Source: Pelomonas candidula
GTDB taxonomy: Bacteria > Pseudomonadota > Gammaproteobacteria > Burkholderiales > Burkholderiaceae_C
DNA length: 64,000 nucleotides
Reading direction: 5' to 3'
Assembly: GCF_043555985.1 (NCBI RefSeq)
Contig: NZ_JBIGIC010000002.1
Location: 310,001 to 374,000, forward strand
In this document: positions 1 to 8,357 of the stretch, piece by piece
Position numbering within the stretch: the stretch's first letter is position 1
Layout: the number at the start of each line of letters is the position of its first letter
Position numbers and translations under genes: made by a program
Notes under the pieces: model-generated
What the model was told of the DNA's origin: nothing
Database searches by the model: none
What the model saw: the letters and a program-made list of their open reading frames with translations, nothing else

Positions 1-99
1 GACACGAAGTACGACGCCCGCGCCATGCCCGTCGTGAAAGAGGCTCTCGCCAAGGCCGGCGTGCGCCTGGCCAACCTGCTCAACGACGCGTTCAAGTAG
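1..99 (+). CDS. C-terminal end of a probable S1/P1-type nuclease (partial)
   Basis: Only the last 32 codons lie in the window, open from base 1 to a TAG at 97-99. The visible tail has a run of AMPVVKEALAKAG followed by VRLANLLND, which resembles the closing helix of S1/P1 zinc-dependent phosphodiesterases (an AG-x-RLA-x-LN pattern that carries no metal ligand). The zinc-binding His/Asp residues would lie upstream and cannot be checked. It is convergent with map, 20 bp away. The family call rests on this tail alone. Confidence 0.5.
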   Translation, partial: DTKYDARAMPVVKEALAKAGVRLANLLNDAFK

Positions 100-119
100 G
101 CCGCTGCCGCGGCGGCAAC

Positions 120-911
120 TCAGTCGATGGCGGGGTAGTCGCCCGGCCCATCAGGCCACGGCGTCAGGATCTCGAAGCCGTCTTTCGTCACCGTGACCAT
201 GTGCTCCCACTGCGCCGACAGAGAGTGATCGCGCGTGACGACCGTCCAGCCATCGTTCAGCTCTCGGATGCCGGCGCCGCCGGCGTTGATCATGGGCTCG
301 ATCGTGAAGATCATGCCCTCCTGCAGACGCAAGCCTTCGCCCGGCCGGCCGAAGTGGTTGACGTGCGGCTCGTCGTGGTAGACGTCGCCGATGCCGTGGC
401 CACCGTACTCGCGCACGACGCTGAAGCCGGCCGCGTGGGCGACCTTCTGGATCGCGTGGCCCACGTCGCCCAACGTCGCGCCCGGGCGCACCTGGCGGAT
501 GCCGGCGCGCAGGGCTTCGTAGGTCGTCATGACCAACCGGCGCGCCAGCACGTTGGCCTCGCCGACGATGAACATGCGGCTGCTGTCGCCGAACCAGCCA
601 TCCTTGGTCAGCGTCACGTCCACGTTGACGATGTCGCCCTTCTTCAGCTTCTTGTCCTTGCTCGGGATGCCGTGGCAGACGACATGGTTCGGCGAGATGC
701 AGGCCGTCTTGGGGAAGCCGTGATAGCCCACGTTGGACGGGATGCACTTCAGCGTGTTGACGATGTAGTCGTGGCAGATGTCGTCCAGCTCCTCCGTCGT
801 CACGCCGGGCACGACGTGGGGCTTGAGCATGGCCAGCACCTCGGCAATAAGGTGCCCGGCCGTGCGGGCCTTGGCGACTTCCTCGGGGCTGCGCAGCTTG
901 AGGCTCTTCAT
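120..911 (-). CDS. map: Type I methionine aminopeptidase
   Basis: Cytosolic metalloenzyme that removes the initiator methionine from nascent proteins. The 263-residue product has the whole type I core and no N-terminal zinc-finger extension. The five metal ligands are visible at Asp98, Asp109, His172, Glu205 and Glu236, and the substrate-binding His80 sits in a CHGIP motif; all are offset by one from E. coli numbering. The start ATG at 911-909 overlaps the stop of the upstream ParD-like gene as ATGA, so the two are translationally coupled. It is not next to rpsB, where many proteobacteria keep map, so it could be a second copy; that cannot be decided from this window. Confidence 0.95.
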   Translation of the reverse strand: MKSLKLRSPEEVAKARTAGHLIAEVLAMLKPHVVPGVTTEELDDICHDYIVNTLKCIPSNVGYHGFPKTACISPNHVVCHGIPSKDKKLKKGDIVNVDVTLTKDGWFGDSSRMFIVGEANVLARRLVMTTYEALRAGIRQVRPGATLGDVGHAIQKVAHAAGFSVVREYGGHGIGDVYHDEPHVNHFGRPGEGLRLQEGMIFTIEPMINAGGAGIRELNDGWTVVTRDHSLSAQWEHMVTVTKDGFEILTPWPDGPGDYPAID

Positions 912-1168
912 GCGCGCCCTCCTTTGACACTCGCCTTGGCCTTGGCCGGTTGAGCCCAGCCGGCCAGGCGCGCCAGGTCGAGGCCGCCTTCCTGCTCGGC
1001 GCGGATCAGCAGCTGGCAGATCTCGCTGTGGTTCAGCTGCGGATGCAGTTCGGCCAGCATGCCGATGCGCATCCAGTGCTCGGCCTGCGCATTGATGGAG
1101 CGCGACAAGGCCTGGCTCGCAACGCGCAGGCTCTCGTGCAACGGATCGGAGATTTTGACGATTCCCAT
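908..1168 (-). CDS. ParD-like antitoxin-fold protein coupled to map
   Basis: 86-residue protein of the ParD_like family (ribbon-helix-helix-type DNA-binding N-terminus). The first ~35 residues have the pattern of these small regulators: VKISDPLHESLRVAS, then a helix containing SINAQAEHWMRIG. A basic, Ala/Lys-rich tail follows. No ParE/RelE-type toxin is adjacent; instead the stop overlaps the map start (ATGA). It could act as a transcriptional repressor of its own short operon, because an inverted repeat sits in its promoter (1179-1204). The fold assignment is by motif; the role is inference. Confidence 0.75.
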   Translation of the reverse strand: MGIVKISDPLHESLRVASQALSRSINAQAEHWMRIGMLAELHPQLNHSEICQLLIRAEQEGGLDLARLAGWAQPAKAKASVKGGRA

Positions 1169-1178
1169 GACGGCACTA

Positions 1179-1204
1179 TATACGATTCATATACAAAACG
1201 TATA
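1179..1204. promoter_or_regulatory. AT-rich inverted repeat in the ParD-like/map promoter
   Basis: TATACG at 1179-1184 and its exact reverse complement CGTATA at 1199-1204 flank 14 bases. The stretch is conspicuously A/T-rich in an otherwise G/C-rich region. It lies 11-36 bp upstream of the ParD-like start and upstream of the divergent gene at 1255, so it could carry the promoter and an autorepressor site. Candidate only. Confidence 0.4.
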
Positions 1205-1254
1205 AGCACTTTTTACGCCGCGGCCCGGGATGCGTGCCGCCTAGACTCGCGGCC

Positions 1255-1764
1255 ATGCGTCTCATCCCTGCCTTGCTGGCCGCACTGGCCCTGTCGTCGA
1301 AGGCACTCGCCGCCCCACCGCTTCCTGCCGCGGTGCGCGAGGTCGTCAAAACCATGAATGCCGAGTGCCGGAGTGCTGGCGGCAAGCCGGGCGCCTCGCC
1401 AGGTCTGGTCAGCACGGTGGATCTGAACGGGGACGGTCGCAACGACTACGTCATCCACACCGCAGCCTTCGACTGCGAAGGCGCCGCCTCTTTGTCCGTG
1501 GGTGCCGGTGGCGACGGCTCGGTTGAAGTCTTCATCACCACCGCCGACGGCAGCGCGGCCAGTGCCTTCGAGCATGGCGCGCAGGGCATGCGCGTGGAAC
1601 AGGGCAAGCTCTGGCTCGCCGTCGGCGGGCCGCTCTGCGGACAGAAGGTCACGGAGGACACGCCGCGCAGCGCCATGCAGGCCTGCTGGCGCCCGCTGCA
1701 GTGGGACGCCAACCGCCACAAGCTCGACTTCGCGCCGCTCTCCAGCGTGCGGCCGTACCCCTAG
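1255..1764 (+). CDS. Secreted protein of unknown function with a DxNxDGxND loop
   Basis: 169-residue protein. The start at 1255 is chosen over an in-frame ATG at 1234 because it gives a clean signal peptide (MRLIPALLAALALSSKALA, cleavage near Ala-Ala). The mature part carries DLNGDGRNDY around residue 63, a calcium-binding loop of the FG-GAP/EF-hand-like kind often found in exported proteins, plus four cysteines spread along the chain that could form disulfides in the periplasm. I do not recognise the family. It converges on the thioesterase gene, overlapping its end by 4 bp. Confidence 0.7.
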   Translation: MRLIPALLAALALSSKALAAPPLPAAVREVVKTMNAECRSAGGKPGASPGLVSTVDLNGDGRNDYVIHTAAFDCEGAASLSVGAGGDGSVEVFITTADGSAASAFEHGAQGMRVEQGKLWLAVGGPLCGQKVTEDTPRSAMQACWRPLQWDANRHKLDFAPLSSVRPYP

Positions 1765-2201
1765 CCTGTGGTGACGACAGCCGCCTCGTAGCCCACCAGG
1801 AACTCCGCGGGCATGCGCTTCGGTTTGCCGCTGCTGATCTCGATGCAGACCAGCAACCAGCGGCCCCGCACCAGCGTGACGCCGTTGCTCGCGCGGCGCA
1901 GCTGGAAGCGCCGCTCCATCGTCAGCTTGCCGTCGCTGGCGGTCAGCCACGTGCCCAGCACCAGCGCCTCACCCTCGAACGACGGCAGCAGGTAGTCGTA
2001 ATGGCCTTCTCGGATGGCCATCGCGCGGTCCAGCCGGCGGTAGTCGGACAGGCTCAGGCCCAGCGCCTCGGAGTGCGCCCAGCCCGCCTGCTCGCACCAC
2101 TGCACATAGACAGCGTTGTTGGTGTGGCCCAGCCCGTCGATGTGTTCGGCCGCCGGCGTCAGCGCCAGCGTGAACGGCGACGGCAGGTCCCAGTCATTCA
2201 T
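1761..2201 (-). CDS. Acyl-CoA thioesterase, 4-hydroxybenzoyl-CoA thioesterase (hot-dog) family
   Basis: 146-residue single hot-dog-fold protein. The opening strand, then GHTNNAVYVQWCEQA, is the family signature with an Asn in the catalytic loop region where many relatives have Asp (DxxGHxNN). Start ATG at 2201 is preferred to an in-frame GTG-type start further upstream; it lies 8 bp inside the end of the preceding mksB-like gene, so it is the fourth gene of that operon. It probably hydrolyses fatty acyl or aromatic acyl-CoA in the cytosol; substrate cannot be read from sequence. There is no obvious functional link to the condensin genes. Confidence 0.85.
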   Translation of the reverse strand: MNDWDLPSPFTLALTPAAEHIDGLGHTNNAVYVQWCEQAGWAHSEALGLSLSDYRRLDRAMAIREGHYDYLLPSFEGEALVLGTWLTASDGKLTMERRFQLRRASNGVTLVRGRWLLVCIEISSGKPKRMPAEFLVGYEAAVVTTG

Positions 2202-5010
2202 AAACCGAGACTTCGGGCCGCCGCGCCAGCACCGCAATGGGCGGCGCCCAACGTTCGCCGCGCGGCTTCTTGCTGGTCACCAGCGTGATCTCGCTGGGCT
2301 CGAAGACCTCGACGTTGTGTGTGATCGGTGTCGTCAGCAGGTACTGCGCGCGCGTGCTGCGCAGGAAGTGGCCGACGAGCTGGATGTTGCGCACGTCCAG
2401 GTGGGCAAAGGGCTCGTCGATGAAGACGAAGCCGCCCGGCGTCTCGTCGTCCTTCATCAGGCCGACGAGCAGGATCAGGCTCTTCAGCACCTGCTGGCCG
2501 CCCGAGGCCTCGCCGTCGTTCAGGCCCACCTCGCCCTTGCCGTCGAAGTTGAACTTGACCTGCAGGCCGGCCTGGGCGAGCACGGTGTCGTCGTTGTCCA
2601 GGTGCGGCAGGATGGCTTCGGCCGTCGTGCCGGCCAGCTCGCCCAGCTCGGCGACATTCTTCTTGTAGCGGCGCACGGTGGCACGCAGCACGTCGATGTA
2701 GCGCTCGCGGGCGTTGAAGGCCGCGATGCGGGCCAGCTCGTTGCTGGCGCGGCGGTCGCTGAGCTGGCTGTCCTGCTCATTCACCTGCGCGGCCATGCGG
2801 GCGTGGCGTTCGACGACGCTGGCGTCCACCTCCCAGTGGCCGCCTTCCAGTTCCTGGTCCACGTGATGGGCGCGGATCTCGGCCTGGCGCGCGTTCTCGA
2901 ACTCGTCGCGCACGGCGGCCAGTGCCGCGGGCGTGACCCAAGCCGGCGGGAACTGGGCTTTCTGCTTGCGTGACTCTTGAGACGCCTTGCGCAGCGCCTC
3001 ACGCTTGGCTTCGTGGTCGCGCAGGCGGCTGGCTGCCGAGCCCTCGCCGTCCTTCAGCGCGATCTGCGCGCCTTCGTAAGCCTGCTCGCTGCGCGTGGAT
3101 TCGCGCACGACGCGGTCGTGCTCGCTGTCGAGCGCGCTCATGCGCGAGGCGGCCTCGGCACGCGCCTGGCGCAGCACCGGCAGGCGCGCACGCGCTTCCG
3201 CGAACTCGTCCGCGCGTTCGCTCAGCTCCTGCGCCGCCTTGTGGCCCACGGCCGCGCGCTGCACATCCTTGAACTGGCGCTCGACCTCGGCCTGGGCCTT
3301 GGCGATGCGGCTCAGTTCGCCGTCCCAGCGTGCCAGCTCGCTTTCCAGCGCACCGCGGCGCGAATCGACGGCCGACGCGCCGAACTGGTGGTCGCGCGGC
3401 TCGACGAACACGCTGCGGCCGCCACGGGCGTCGCGGTAGTAGGCGTCGGTGGTGATCCATTCGCCACCGACCTGGGCGCCCTCTTCCGTCGACATGACGC
3501 AGCGGATGCCTCCCAGCTGGCGCGCCAGCCACGACGGCAGCGGCGCGCTGACGTTCAGCGCAGCCAGCAGCGAGCCGGCGGGCGCCTGCGTGACGGGCGA
3601 GGTGTCGGCCACGACGTAGTGGCGGTAGCGCTGCTTGGCGGCGATGTCGAAGGCGCGGCTCTCGTCGCTGCGGTGCTTCAGCACGACGACCCAGCGCGAC
3701 GGGCGCAGCAGGCCTTCGGCGGCGGCGCGCCAGGTCTCGTCGGCGATGTCGATGGAATCGGCCACGAGGTAGTGGGCGATGCCCGCGTCGTCCAGCGCGC
3801 GCTTCATCGGCGCGACCTCGGGCGGCGGCGGCGGCAGGCGCTTGCCGCTCAGCTCGCCGAGCTGCGTCTGCGCGCGCGAAGCCTTGTCGCTGGCGCGCGT
3901 GTAGTCGGCGCGCAGGCGGTCGCGCTCGGTGGCCAGCTCCTGCAGCTTGACCGTCAGCGCGGCGGCGTCGGCCTCCACGTCGGCCAGCGCCTTCAGCTCG
4001 TCCTCGCGCTTGACCAGCGCTTCAGCGGGCCGCTCGGCCTCACGGGCGGCATCGAACGCGGTGCGGGCATCACGCCGTTCGCCTTCCAACGCCTTCAGCC
4101 GCCCCTTGGCCGCCTCCTGCGCCGTGAACAGGCTGTGCAGCGCGGCGCGCTTCTCGCTCAGCGCCTTCACGTCGCCCGACGCGAACAGGCGCTGGCGGTG
4201 CAGCTCGCGCGCATCGCGGGTGATGCGCTCGCGGGCCTCGCTCCAGCGCAGCACGGGCAGCACCTCGGTGGCCAGGCGCTCGCGCTCCTGGATCTTGAGC
4301 TGGTACTGGCGGTGGCTGTTGACGCGGTTGGCCAGGTCGCTGAGCTGCGCCTGCGTGTGCGCCAGCTCGGCGCCGGCCTGCTCCACTTCCTTGCCCAGCT
4401 GCTGCTGGTGGCTGCGCGCCTGCTCGTAGCGATCCAGCACTTCCTGGTCGCCGAACACCTCGAACACGAGGCGCAGCAACTCCTTAGGTGACAGCTCGCA
4501 CAGCCGGTCGGTCTGGCCCTGCTCCAGCGCCAGCACACGGCCGATGGCGCGCGTCAGACCGGCCGCTTCGAGCCGCTTCTTCCAGGCCTCGATGCCCAGC
4601 CAGTCGCGGTCGCCCTTCTCGGCGAGCTGCTCGATCTCGTGCACGCCGTCGAGGATGACGTAGCGGCGCACCCAGTCGCCGCCGTGGCGCTCGATGCGGC
4701 AGGCCAGCGTCACCTGGTCGGCGTACAGCAGCGACGATGCGAACGGCCGGCTGCTGTTCTGGCGCGAGCGCGGGCGGTTGTCCACCAGCGCGCGCAGCCA
4801 GGCCGTCTCGGCGTTGGCGTGGCGGGCGTAGGTCTTGTACGTCCGGCCGCCCGAGCATTCGAGGCCCAGCAGCGTGCGCATCGCGTCCAGCAGCGTGGTC
4901 TTGCCCGAGCCGTTGGGGCCGGCGATGGTGATGATGGCGCCGTCCAGCGGCAGCGTGACGCGCTGGCAGTAGTCCCAGTGCAGCAGTTCAAGCGATTGCA
5001 GGTGGAACAT
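2194..5010 (-). CDS. mksB: SMC-like ATPase of a condensin-type complex (MksB-like)
   Basis: 938-residue ATPase with split head domains. The N-terminal head has Walker A GPNGSGKTT at residues 31-39; long Ala/Glu/Arg/Gln-rich coiled-coil arms follow (about 200-380 and 560-760). A globular hinge-like region lies at about 390-560. The C-terminal head has an ABC signature (GEASGGQQ) and Walker B with D-loop (FVFIDEPFAHLD). Size and order with two small upstream genes fit MksB of MksBEF or JetC of Wadjet rather than canonical SMC (about 1170 residues). It should form DNA-bridging or loop-extruding rings on the chromosome. The start overlaps the mksE stop by one base (TGATG). Confidence 0.8.
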   Translation of the reverse strand: MFHLQSLELLHWDYCQRVTLPLDGAIITIAGPNGSGKTTLLDAMRTLLGLECSGGRTYKTYARHANAETAWLRALVDNRPRSRQNSSRPFASSLLYADQVTLACRIERHGGDWVRRYVILDGVHEIEQLAEKGDRDWLGIEAWKKRLEAAGLTRAIGRVLALEQGQTDRLCELSPKELLRLVFEVFGDQEVLDRYEQARSHQQQLGKEVEQAGAELAHTQAQLSDLANRVNSHRQYQLKIQERERLATEVLPVLRWSEARERITRDARELHRQRLFASGDVKALSEKRAALHSLFTAQEAAKGRLKALEGERRDARTAFDAAREAERPAEALVKREDELKALADVEADAAALTVKLQELATERDRLRADYTRASDKASRAQTQLGELSGKRLPPPPPEVAPMKRALDDAGIAHYLVADSIDIADETWRAAAEGLLRPSRWVVVLKHRSDESRAFDIAAKQRYRHYVVADTSPVTQAPAGSLLAALNVSAPLPSWLARQLGGIRCVMSTEEGAQVGGEWITTDAYYRDARGGRSVFVEPRDHQFGASAVDSRRGALESELARWDGELSRIAKAQAEVERQFKDVQRAAVGHKAAQELSERADEFAEARARLPVLRQARAEAASRMSALDSEHDRVVRESTRSEQAYEGAQIALKDGEGSAASRLRDHEAKREALRKASQESRKQKAQFPPAWVTPAALAAVRDEFENARQAEIRAHHVDQELEGGHWEVDASVVERHARMAAQVNEQDSQLSDRRASNELARIAAFNARERYIDVLRATVRRYKKNVAELGELAGTTAEAILPHLDNDDTVLAQAGLQVKFNFDGKGEVGLNDGEASGGQQVLKSLILLVGLMKDDETPGGFVFIDEPFAHLDVRNIQLVGHFLRSTRAQYLLTTPITHNVEVFEPSEITLVTSKKPRGERWAPPIAVLARRPEVSVYE

Positions 5011-5693
5011 CAGTCGTCAATGTCTTGTTGTTCGGCCTCTTCGGGGCGCGACACGGGATGACCAGCGCGGGCCAGCACGTCGCCCAGCGCGCCGTCGAGG
5101 ATGCGCGGCGCCAGCAGGTCGTAGTCGATCAGCAGGTCCAGCAGCGGGCCTTCGGCAATGTCCTCGCCGCGGCGCGTGATGAAGCCGTGGCGCTCCAGCA
5201 GCTTGAGGTTGGTGTCCAGCCGCAGCTTCTTGCCGAGCTGGTCGCCGAAGTCGGCCAGCAGGCTGCGGTAGCTGATCAGCGGCGCCACGCTGGCGGCCTG
5301 TGGCATGGGCTTGTCGGTGGCGAAGAACTCACCCTGGCCGGCGTGAATGGCGTCGCTGCGCGCGACCTGGCGCTGGCGCTTGGGCAACACGATCAGCGAC
5401 CACAGGATGACCAGCAGCGCCACGCCGTCGCGCGGGATGTCGAGGTTGTTGTTGGCAGCCAGGCCCGTCTCGCCGAACACGGCGCTCTCGGCAGGGCGCA
5501 GCAGCGCCACGGCGATGTGGTCGGCGTGCACGTTGTCCACCAGTTGCAGGCCCACGCCGGCCAGGCGCGCGCCGAGCTGGTTCCACAGCTCGGTGTCGAT
5601 CAGCGCGCGCTTCACGAGGGGGTGGCTGCGCGGCAGCCAGCGGCGGGCCAGCAGTTGCGCGGCGAGTTGCTGGGAGTCGTCGAGTGGGCTCAT
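5010..5693 (-). CDS. mksE: MksE-like condensin subunit (DUF4194 type)
   Basis: 227-residue protein lying between the kleisin-like and ATPase genes, as in mks and jet operons. Start ATG at 5693 is chosen because it overlaps the mksF-like stop as ATGA; the longer in-frame form from 5735 would intrude on that gene. It has the expected two winged-helix-like halves: helices with LLVILWSLIVLPKR near residues 105-120 and a C-terminal helix-turn-helix-like stretch (LKLLERHGFITRRGED). MksE/KITE-type subunits bind the kleisin and regulate ATPase opening. Identification is by position, size and fold pattern more than by strong motifs. Confidence 0.7.
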   Translation of the reverse strand: MSPLDDSQQLAAQLLARRWLPRSHPLVKRALIDTELWNQLGARLAGVGLQLVDNVHADHIAVALLRPAESAVFGETGLAANNNLDIPRDGVALLVILWSLIVLPKRQRQVARSDAIHAGQGEFFATDKPMPQAASVAPLISYRSLLADFGDQLGKKLRLDTNLKLLERHGFITRRGEDIAEGPLLDLLIDYDLLAPRILDGALGDVLARAGHPVSRPEEAEQQDIDD

Positions 5694-6988
5694 GAAGAAG
5701 AGGTATCGGGTGTGAGGACGCCGCGGCTCATCCATTTGACGAACTCGTCATCCACGGGGCCTTGTTCGGCGGACCAGCGCACCGACCACGGCTGGCGGGC
5801 CATGTCGCCGGTGGCGCCCTTCAGGTGGCGGGCCTGCGCGTCGCCCAGCAGCGGCAGCAGCTGCGCGCGGTAAGCGGCGCGGGCATAGCTGCCGCCGAGG
5901 ATGGCCGGCGTCAGATCGCGTTCGATGGGTTCGGCGGACCAGGCGGCCAGCAGCGCCTGCATCTGGTCCATGTCGGGCGGCAGCTGCATGACGGCCAGCT
6001 CGCCGGTCGGCGCGGCCTGGCCTTGCGGCAGCGCGGCGGCTTCGGAAGGCTTCGGGCGGTCGCGCTCGAACTCGGCCTCGGCCGTGTCGACGAGGTCTCG
6101 CTGCGCGACCAGCACCGGGTGCACGGGCCGCTCCCAGGCACCGTTCAGCAGCGTGGCAAGGTCGCCCTGGCTCTGCAGCCAGCGGCGCACGTCGGTCGTC
6201 GTGATGCCGGTGGAGCCCAGCGTCACGCGCTGGCGGTCGGCCTGCTGCAACGCACGGTTGAACTGGCTGGCCATCGCCAGCAGCCGCGCCTGGGCCAGGC
6301 CCAGCTCGCGGGCCAGGCGCTCCAGGCGGGCCTCGCCGGCCGATTCGGCCTGCGCAATGATGGCGCCCAGCGCCTCGCCGGCACGGTCCACCAGCGTCAG
6401 CGCCTTCTCGAAACGGGTGCGCGCGCGGCGCAGCGCGAATTCGCTGCCGCTGGCGATGGCGTCGGCGAACTCGTCGTACAGGCGGGACAGCTGGGCCAGC
6501 AGATGCTGCAGCTGGGCCGGCTGCAAGGTGCCCAGTTGATGCGCACCGGCCACGCCGGCCAGCAGCGAGGCCAGGTCGCCGTCGGGCGCCTGCTCCTGCG
6601 TCAGCGGCTGCAGGATGCCCACGAGCTGCTGGGCTAGCGGCGTGACGGCGTAAGTCTGCGCGGTGGCATCCCAGGCCAGCAGGTCGGCCTCGCGCAGGCG
6701 CTTGAGCACGTTGTCCAGCGCCTCGTCGCGCAGCACGTGGAAGGCCTGGTTCAGCGCCTCGCGCGTCAGGCGCGACTCGCGCAGCGCCATCAGCTCGAAG
6801 AACACCCAGACCCGCAGCCTTACCAGCGGCGCCGGGCCGCCGAACAGCGCCCGCTGGGCGGCCAGCAGCGCCTCCTGGCGCTCCAGCTGCCACCACAGCA
6901 GCGCCTCTTCGGGGACGCTGCCGTCGCGGAAGTAGTCCTCGACGCGCAGGGCGTCGTCGGTTTCGGGAAGCGGCGTGGGCTGGGACAT
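5690..6988 (-). CDS. mksF: MksF-like kleisin subunit
   Basis: 432-residue protein, first gene of the condensin-like operon. Start ATG 6988 is chosen over an upstream in-frame codon because the coding bias begins there. The N-terminal ~130 residues form a winged-helix-like domain (a segment with LNQAFHVLRDEALDNVLKRLREADLLAW). It is followed by a long helical region rich in Leu/Ala/Gln/Arg (about 150-320) suited to kleisin function, that is, bridging the ATPase heads. Its stop overlaps mksE. Family call from gene order, size and domain layout. Confidence 0.68.
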   Translation of the reverse strand: MSQPTPLPETDDALRVEDYFRDGSVPEEALLWWQLERQEALLAAQRALFGGPAPLVRLRVWVFFELMALRESRLTREALNQAFHVLRDEALDNVLKRLREADLLAWDATAQTYAVTPLAQQLVGILQPLTQEQAPDGDLASLLAGVAGAHQLGTLQPAQLQHLLAQLSRLYDEFADAIASGSEFALRRARTRFEKALTLVDRAGEALGAIIAQAESAGEARLERLARELGLAQARLLAMASQFNRALQQADRQRVTLGSTGITTTDVRRWLQSQGDLATLLNGAWERPVHPVLVAQRDLVDTAEAEFERDRPKPSEAAALPQGQAAPTGELAVMQLPPDMDQMQALLAAWSAEPIERDLTPAILGGSYARAAYRAQLLPLLGDAQARHLKGATGDMARQPWSVRWSAEQGPVDDEFVKWMSRGVLTPDTSSS

Positions 6989-7088
6989 GGGGCGCGGATT
7001 ATCGGGGAGGCCGTTCAGCGGCTTTGATCGGTGCCGCCGAGCGGTTTGAACCCCGGGCGGGCGACACCGGTCCACACTGGCAGCCATC

Positions 7089-7883
7089 ATGAGACAGCCC
7101 ACCTTCTTCCTCTCCCACGGCGGCGGCCCCTGGCCGTTCATGGATGGCGACTACCGCCAGGCTCACGCGAAGCTGGAGGCCTCGCTGCAGGCGCTCCCGG
7201 CCACGCTGCCCGAGAAGCCGAAAGCCATCCTGATGATCTCGGCGCACTGGGAGGAAACCGCCTTCACAGTGATGACCTCGCCCGCGCCGGGCATGCTGTA
7301 CGACTACGGCGGCTTCCCGCCGCACACCTACGAGGTGGTCTACCCCGCGCCGGGCGACCCGGCGCTGGCCGAGCGCGTCGTCGCGTTGATCGAGGCCGCC
7401 GGCCTGCCCGCGGCGCGGGACGCGCAACGCGGCTTCGACCACGGCGCGTTCTGCACGCTGGTGCCCATGTACCCGGACGCCGACGTGCCGGTGGTGCAGC
7501 TGTCGCTCAAGCGCGGCCTGAACCCGGCCAACCACCTGGCGCTGGGCCGCGCACTGGCGCCGCTGCGCGACGAGGGCGTGCTCATCCTCGGCAGCGGCTT
7601 CAGCTTTCACAACCTGCGGCTGATGTTCAACGGCGCCGGCACGGCACCGTCCGTCGCCTTCGACGCCTGGCTGCAGGCCGCGCTGCCCGCCCCCGACGGC
7701 CGCGCCGAGCGGCTGCAGGCCTGGGAGCAGGCGCCGGCCGCCCGGCAGGCCCATGCGCGCGAGGAGCACCTGCTGCCGTTGATGGTTGCCGCCGGTGCCG
7801 CCGAGGGCGATGCAGGGCAATGCAGCTATCACGAGGCCGACTACCTGGGCGGCATCACGGCATCGAGCTTCCGGTTCGGCTGA
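7089..7883 (+). CDS. LigB-family extradiol dioxygenase (4,5-DOPA dioxygenase-like, YgiD type)
   Basis: 264-residue non-haem iron(II) or zinc enzyme of the class III extradiol fold. Putative metal ligands are seen in FLSHGGGP (His10), ISAHWEE (His55) and the C-terminal SGFSFHNLR histidine; RGFDHGAFC carries another conserved histidine of the family. Members cleave catechol rings next to the hydroxyls, although the E. coli homologue is best known for activity on DOPA. No ring-cleavage pathway neighbours are present. Divergent from mksF with about 100 bp between. Confidence 0.88.
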   Translation: MRQPTFFLSHGGGPWPFMDGDYRQAHAKLEASLQALPATLPEKPKAILMISAHWEETAFTVMTSPAPGMLYDYGGFPPHTYEVVYPAPGDPALAERVVALIEAAGLPAARDAQRGFDHGAFCTLVPMYPDADVPVVQLSLKRGLNPANHLALGRALAPLRDEGVLILGSGFSFHNLRLMFNGAGTAPSVAFDAWLQAALPAPDGRAERLQAWEQAPAARQAHAREEHLLPLMVAAGAAEGDAGQCSYHEADYLGGITASSFRFG

Positions 7884-8010
7884 TCCGGCGGGCGGGGCTG
7901 CGCGCCCTGAGGGAAGCTTCTGCGTCGGCCCGCCTGCTCAGGCGTGAGTCACCCATTCACTCGATTGATCGGCGTGACGGCGCCGACGCAGGCGCCTTCC
8001 CAATAGCAAA

Positions 8011-8028
8011 CGGCCCCTCACGGGGCCG
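8011..8028 (-). terminator. Hairpin terminator downstream of the DUF3563-like gene
   Basis: CGGCCCC at 8011-8017 and GGGGCCG at 8022-8028 pair perfectly around TCAC. Read on the minus strand the stem is followed by TTTGCTATT, a short U-rich tail. It lies 31 bp past the stop at 8059 and also sits downstream of the plus-strand gene ending at 7883. Confidence 0.6.
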
Positions 8029-8058
8029 CCAGTGGTGCGCGGGAAACGCGCGGGCCGC

Positions 8059-8235
8059 TCAGCGGCCGATGTTCAGCGGCGTCATCGACGAATAGGCGCG
8101 CGACTGGATCGCGATGCGGCGCTCCAGGTCGGCGTGGTCGATGGCGTCGGACAGGTAGCGCTCCTCGACGTCCTCGAGGGTCTCGGGCGTCAGCACGTTG
8201 CGCAGGGAGCGGAAGAGGTTCTCGATCAGGCTCAT
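8059..8235 (-). CDS. Small DUF3563-like protein
   Basis: 58-residue protein starting MSLIENLFRSLRN and containing EERYLSDAIDHADLERR, the Tyr-Leu...Asp-x-x-Asp-Leu-Glu-Arg-Arg pattern of the short DUF3563 proteins common in Burkholderiales. It has no signal peptide or membrane segment. The function is unknown; relatives are often single genes with their own promoter, which fits the isolated position and the hairpin at 8011-8028. An imperfect repeat of GGGTAAACCCTAGTTTAGGGTAAAC lies upstream (8270-8294) and could be part of its promoter region. Confidence 0.75.
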   Translation of the reverse strand: MSLIENLFRSLRNVLTPETLEDVEERYLSDAIDHADLERRIAIQSRAYSSMTPLNIGR

Positions 8236-8357
8236 GGTGTTGGATGGGGCTTGTGGCCCCGCTCTTATCGGGTAAACCCTAGTTTAGGGTAAACGCGTAT
8301 CCAACACACCCCGCCACCGCCGCGGTTCGCGACTTCCTGCACGAATCGGCACCGCGC

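Noticed and set aside
908..1168. Toxin-antitoxin pair with Map as toxin
   Set aside because: Map is an essential housekeeping enzyme with all catalytic residues, and no ParE-like gene is near; a classic toxin-antitoxin module is not supported.
1761..2237. Longer thioesterase start at 2237
   Set aside because: It adds 12 residues with no family sequence and intrudes further on the mksB-like gene; ATG 2201 fits hot-dog proteins.
2194..6988. Calling the mks genes a Wadjet defence system outright
   Set aside because: The JetD/MksG nuclease is absent from the window, so defence function cannot be claimed.
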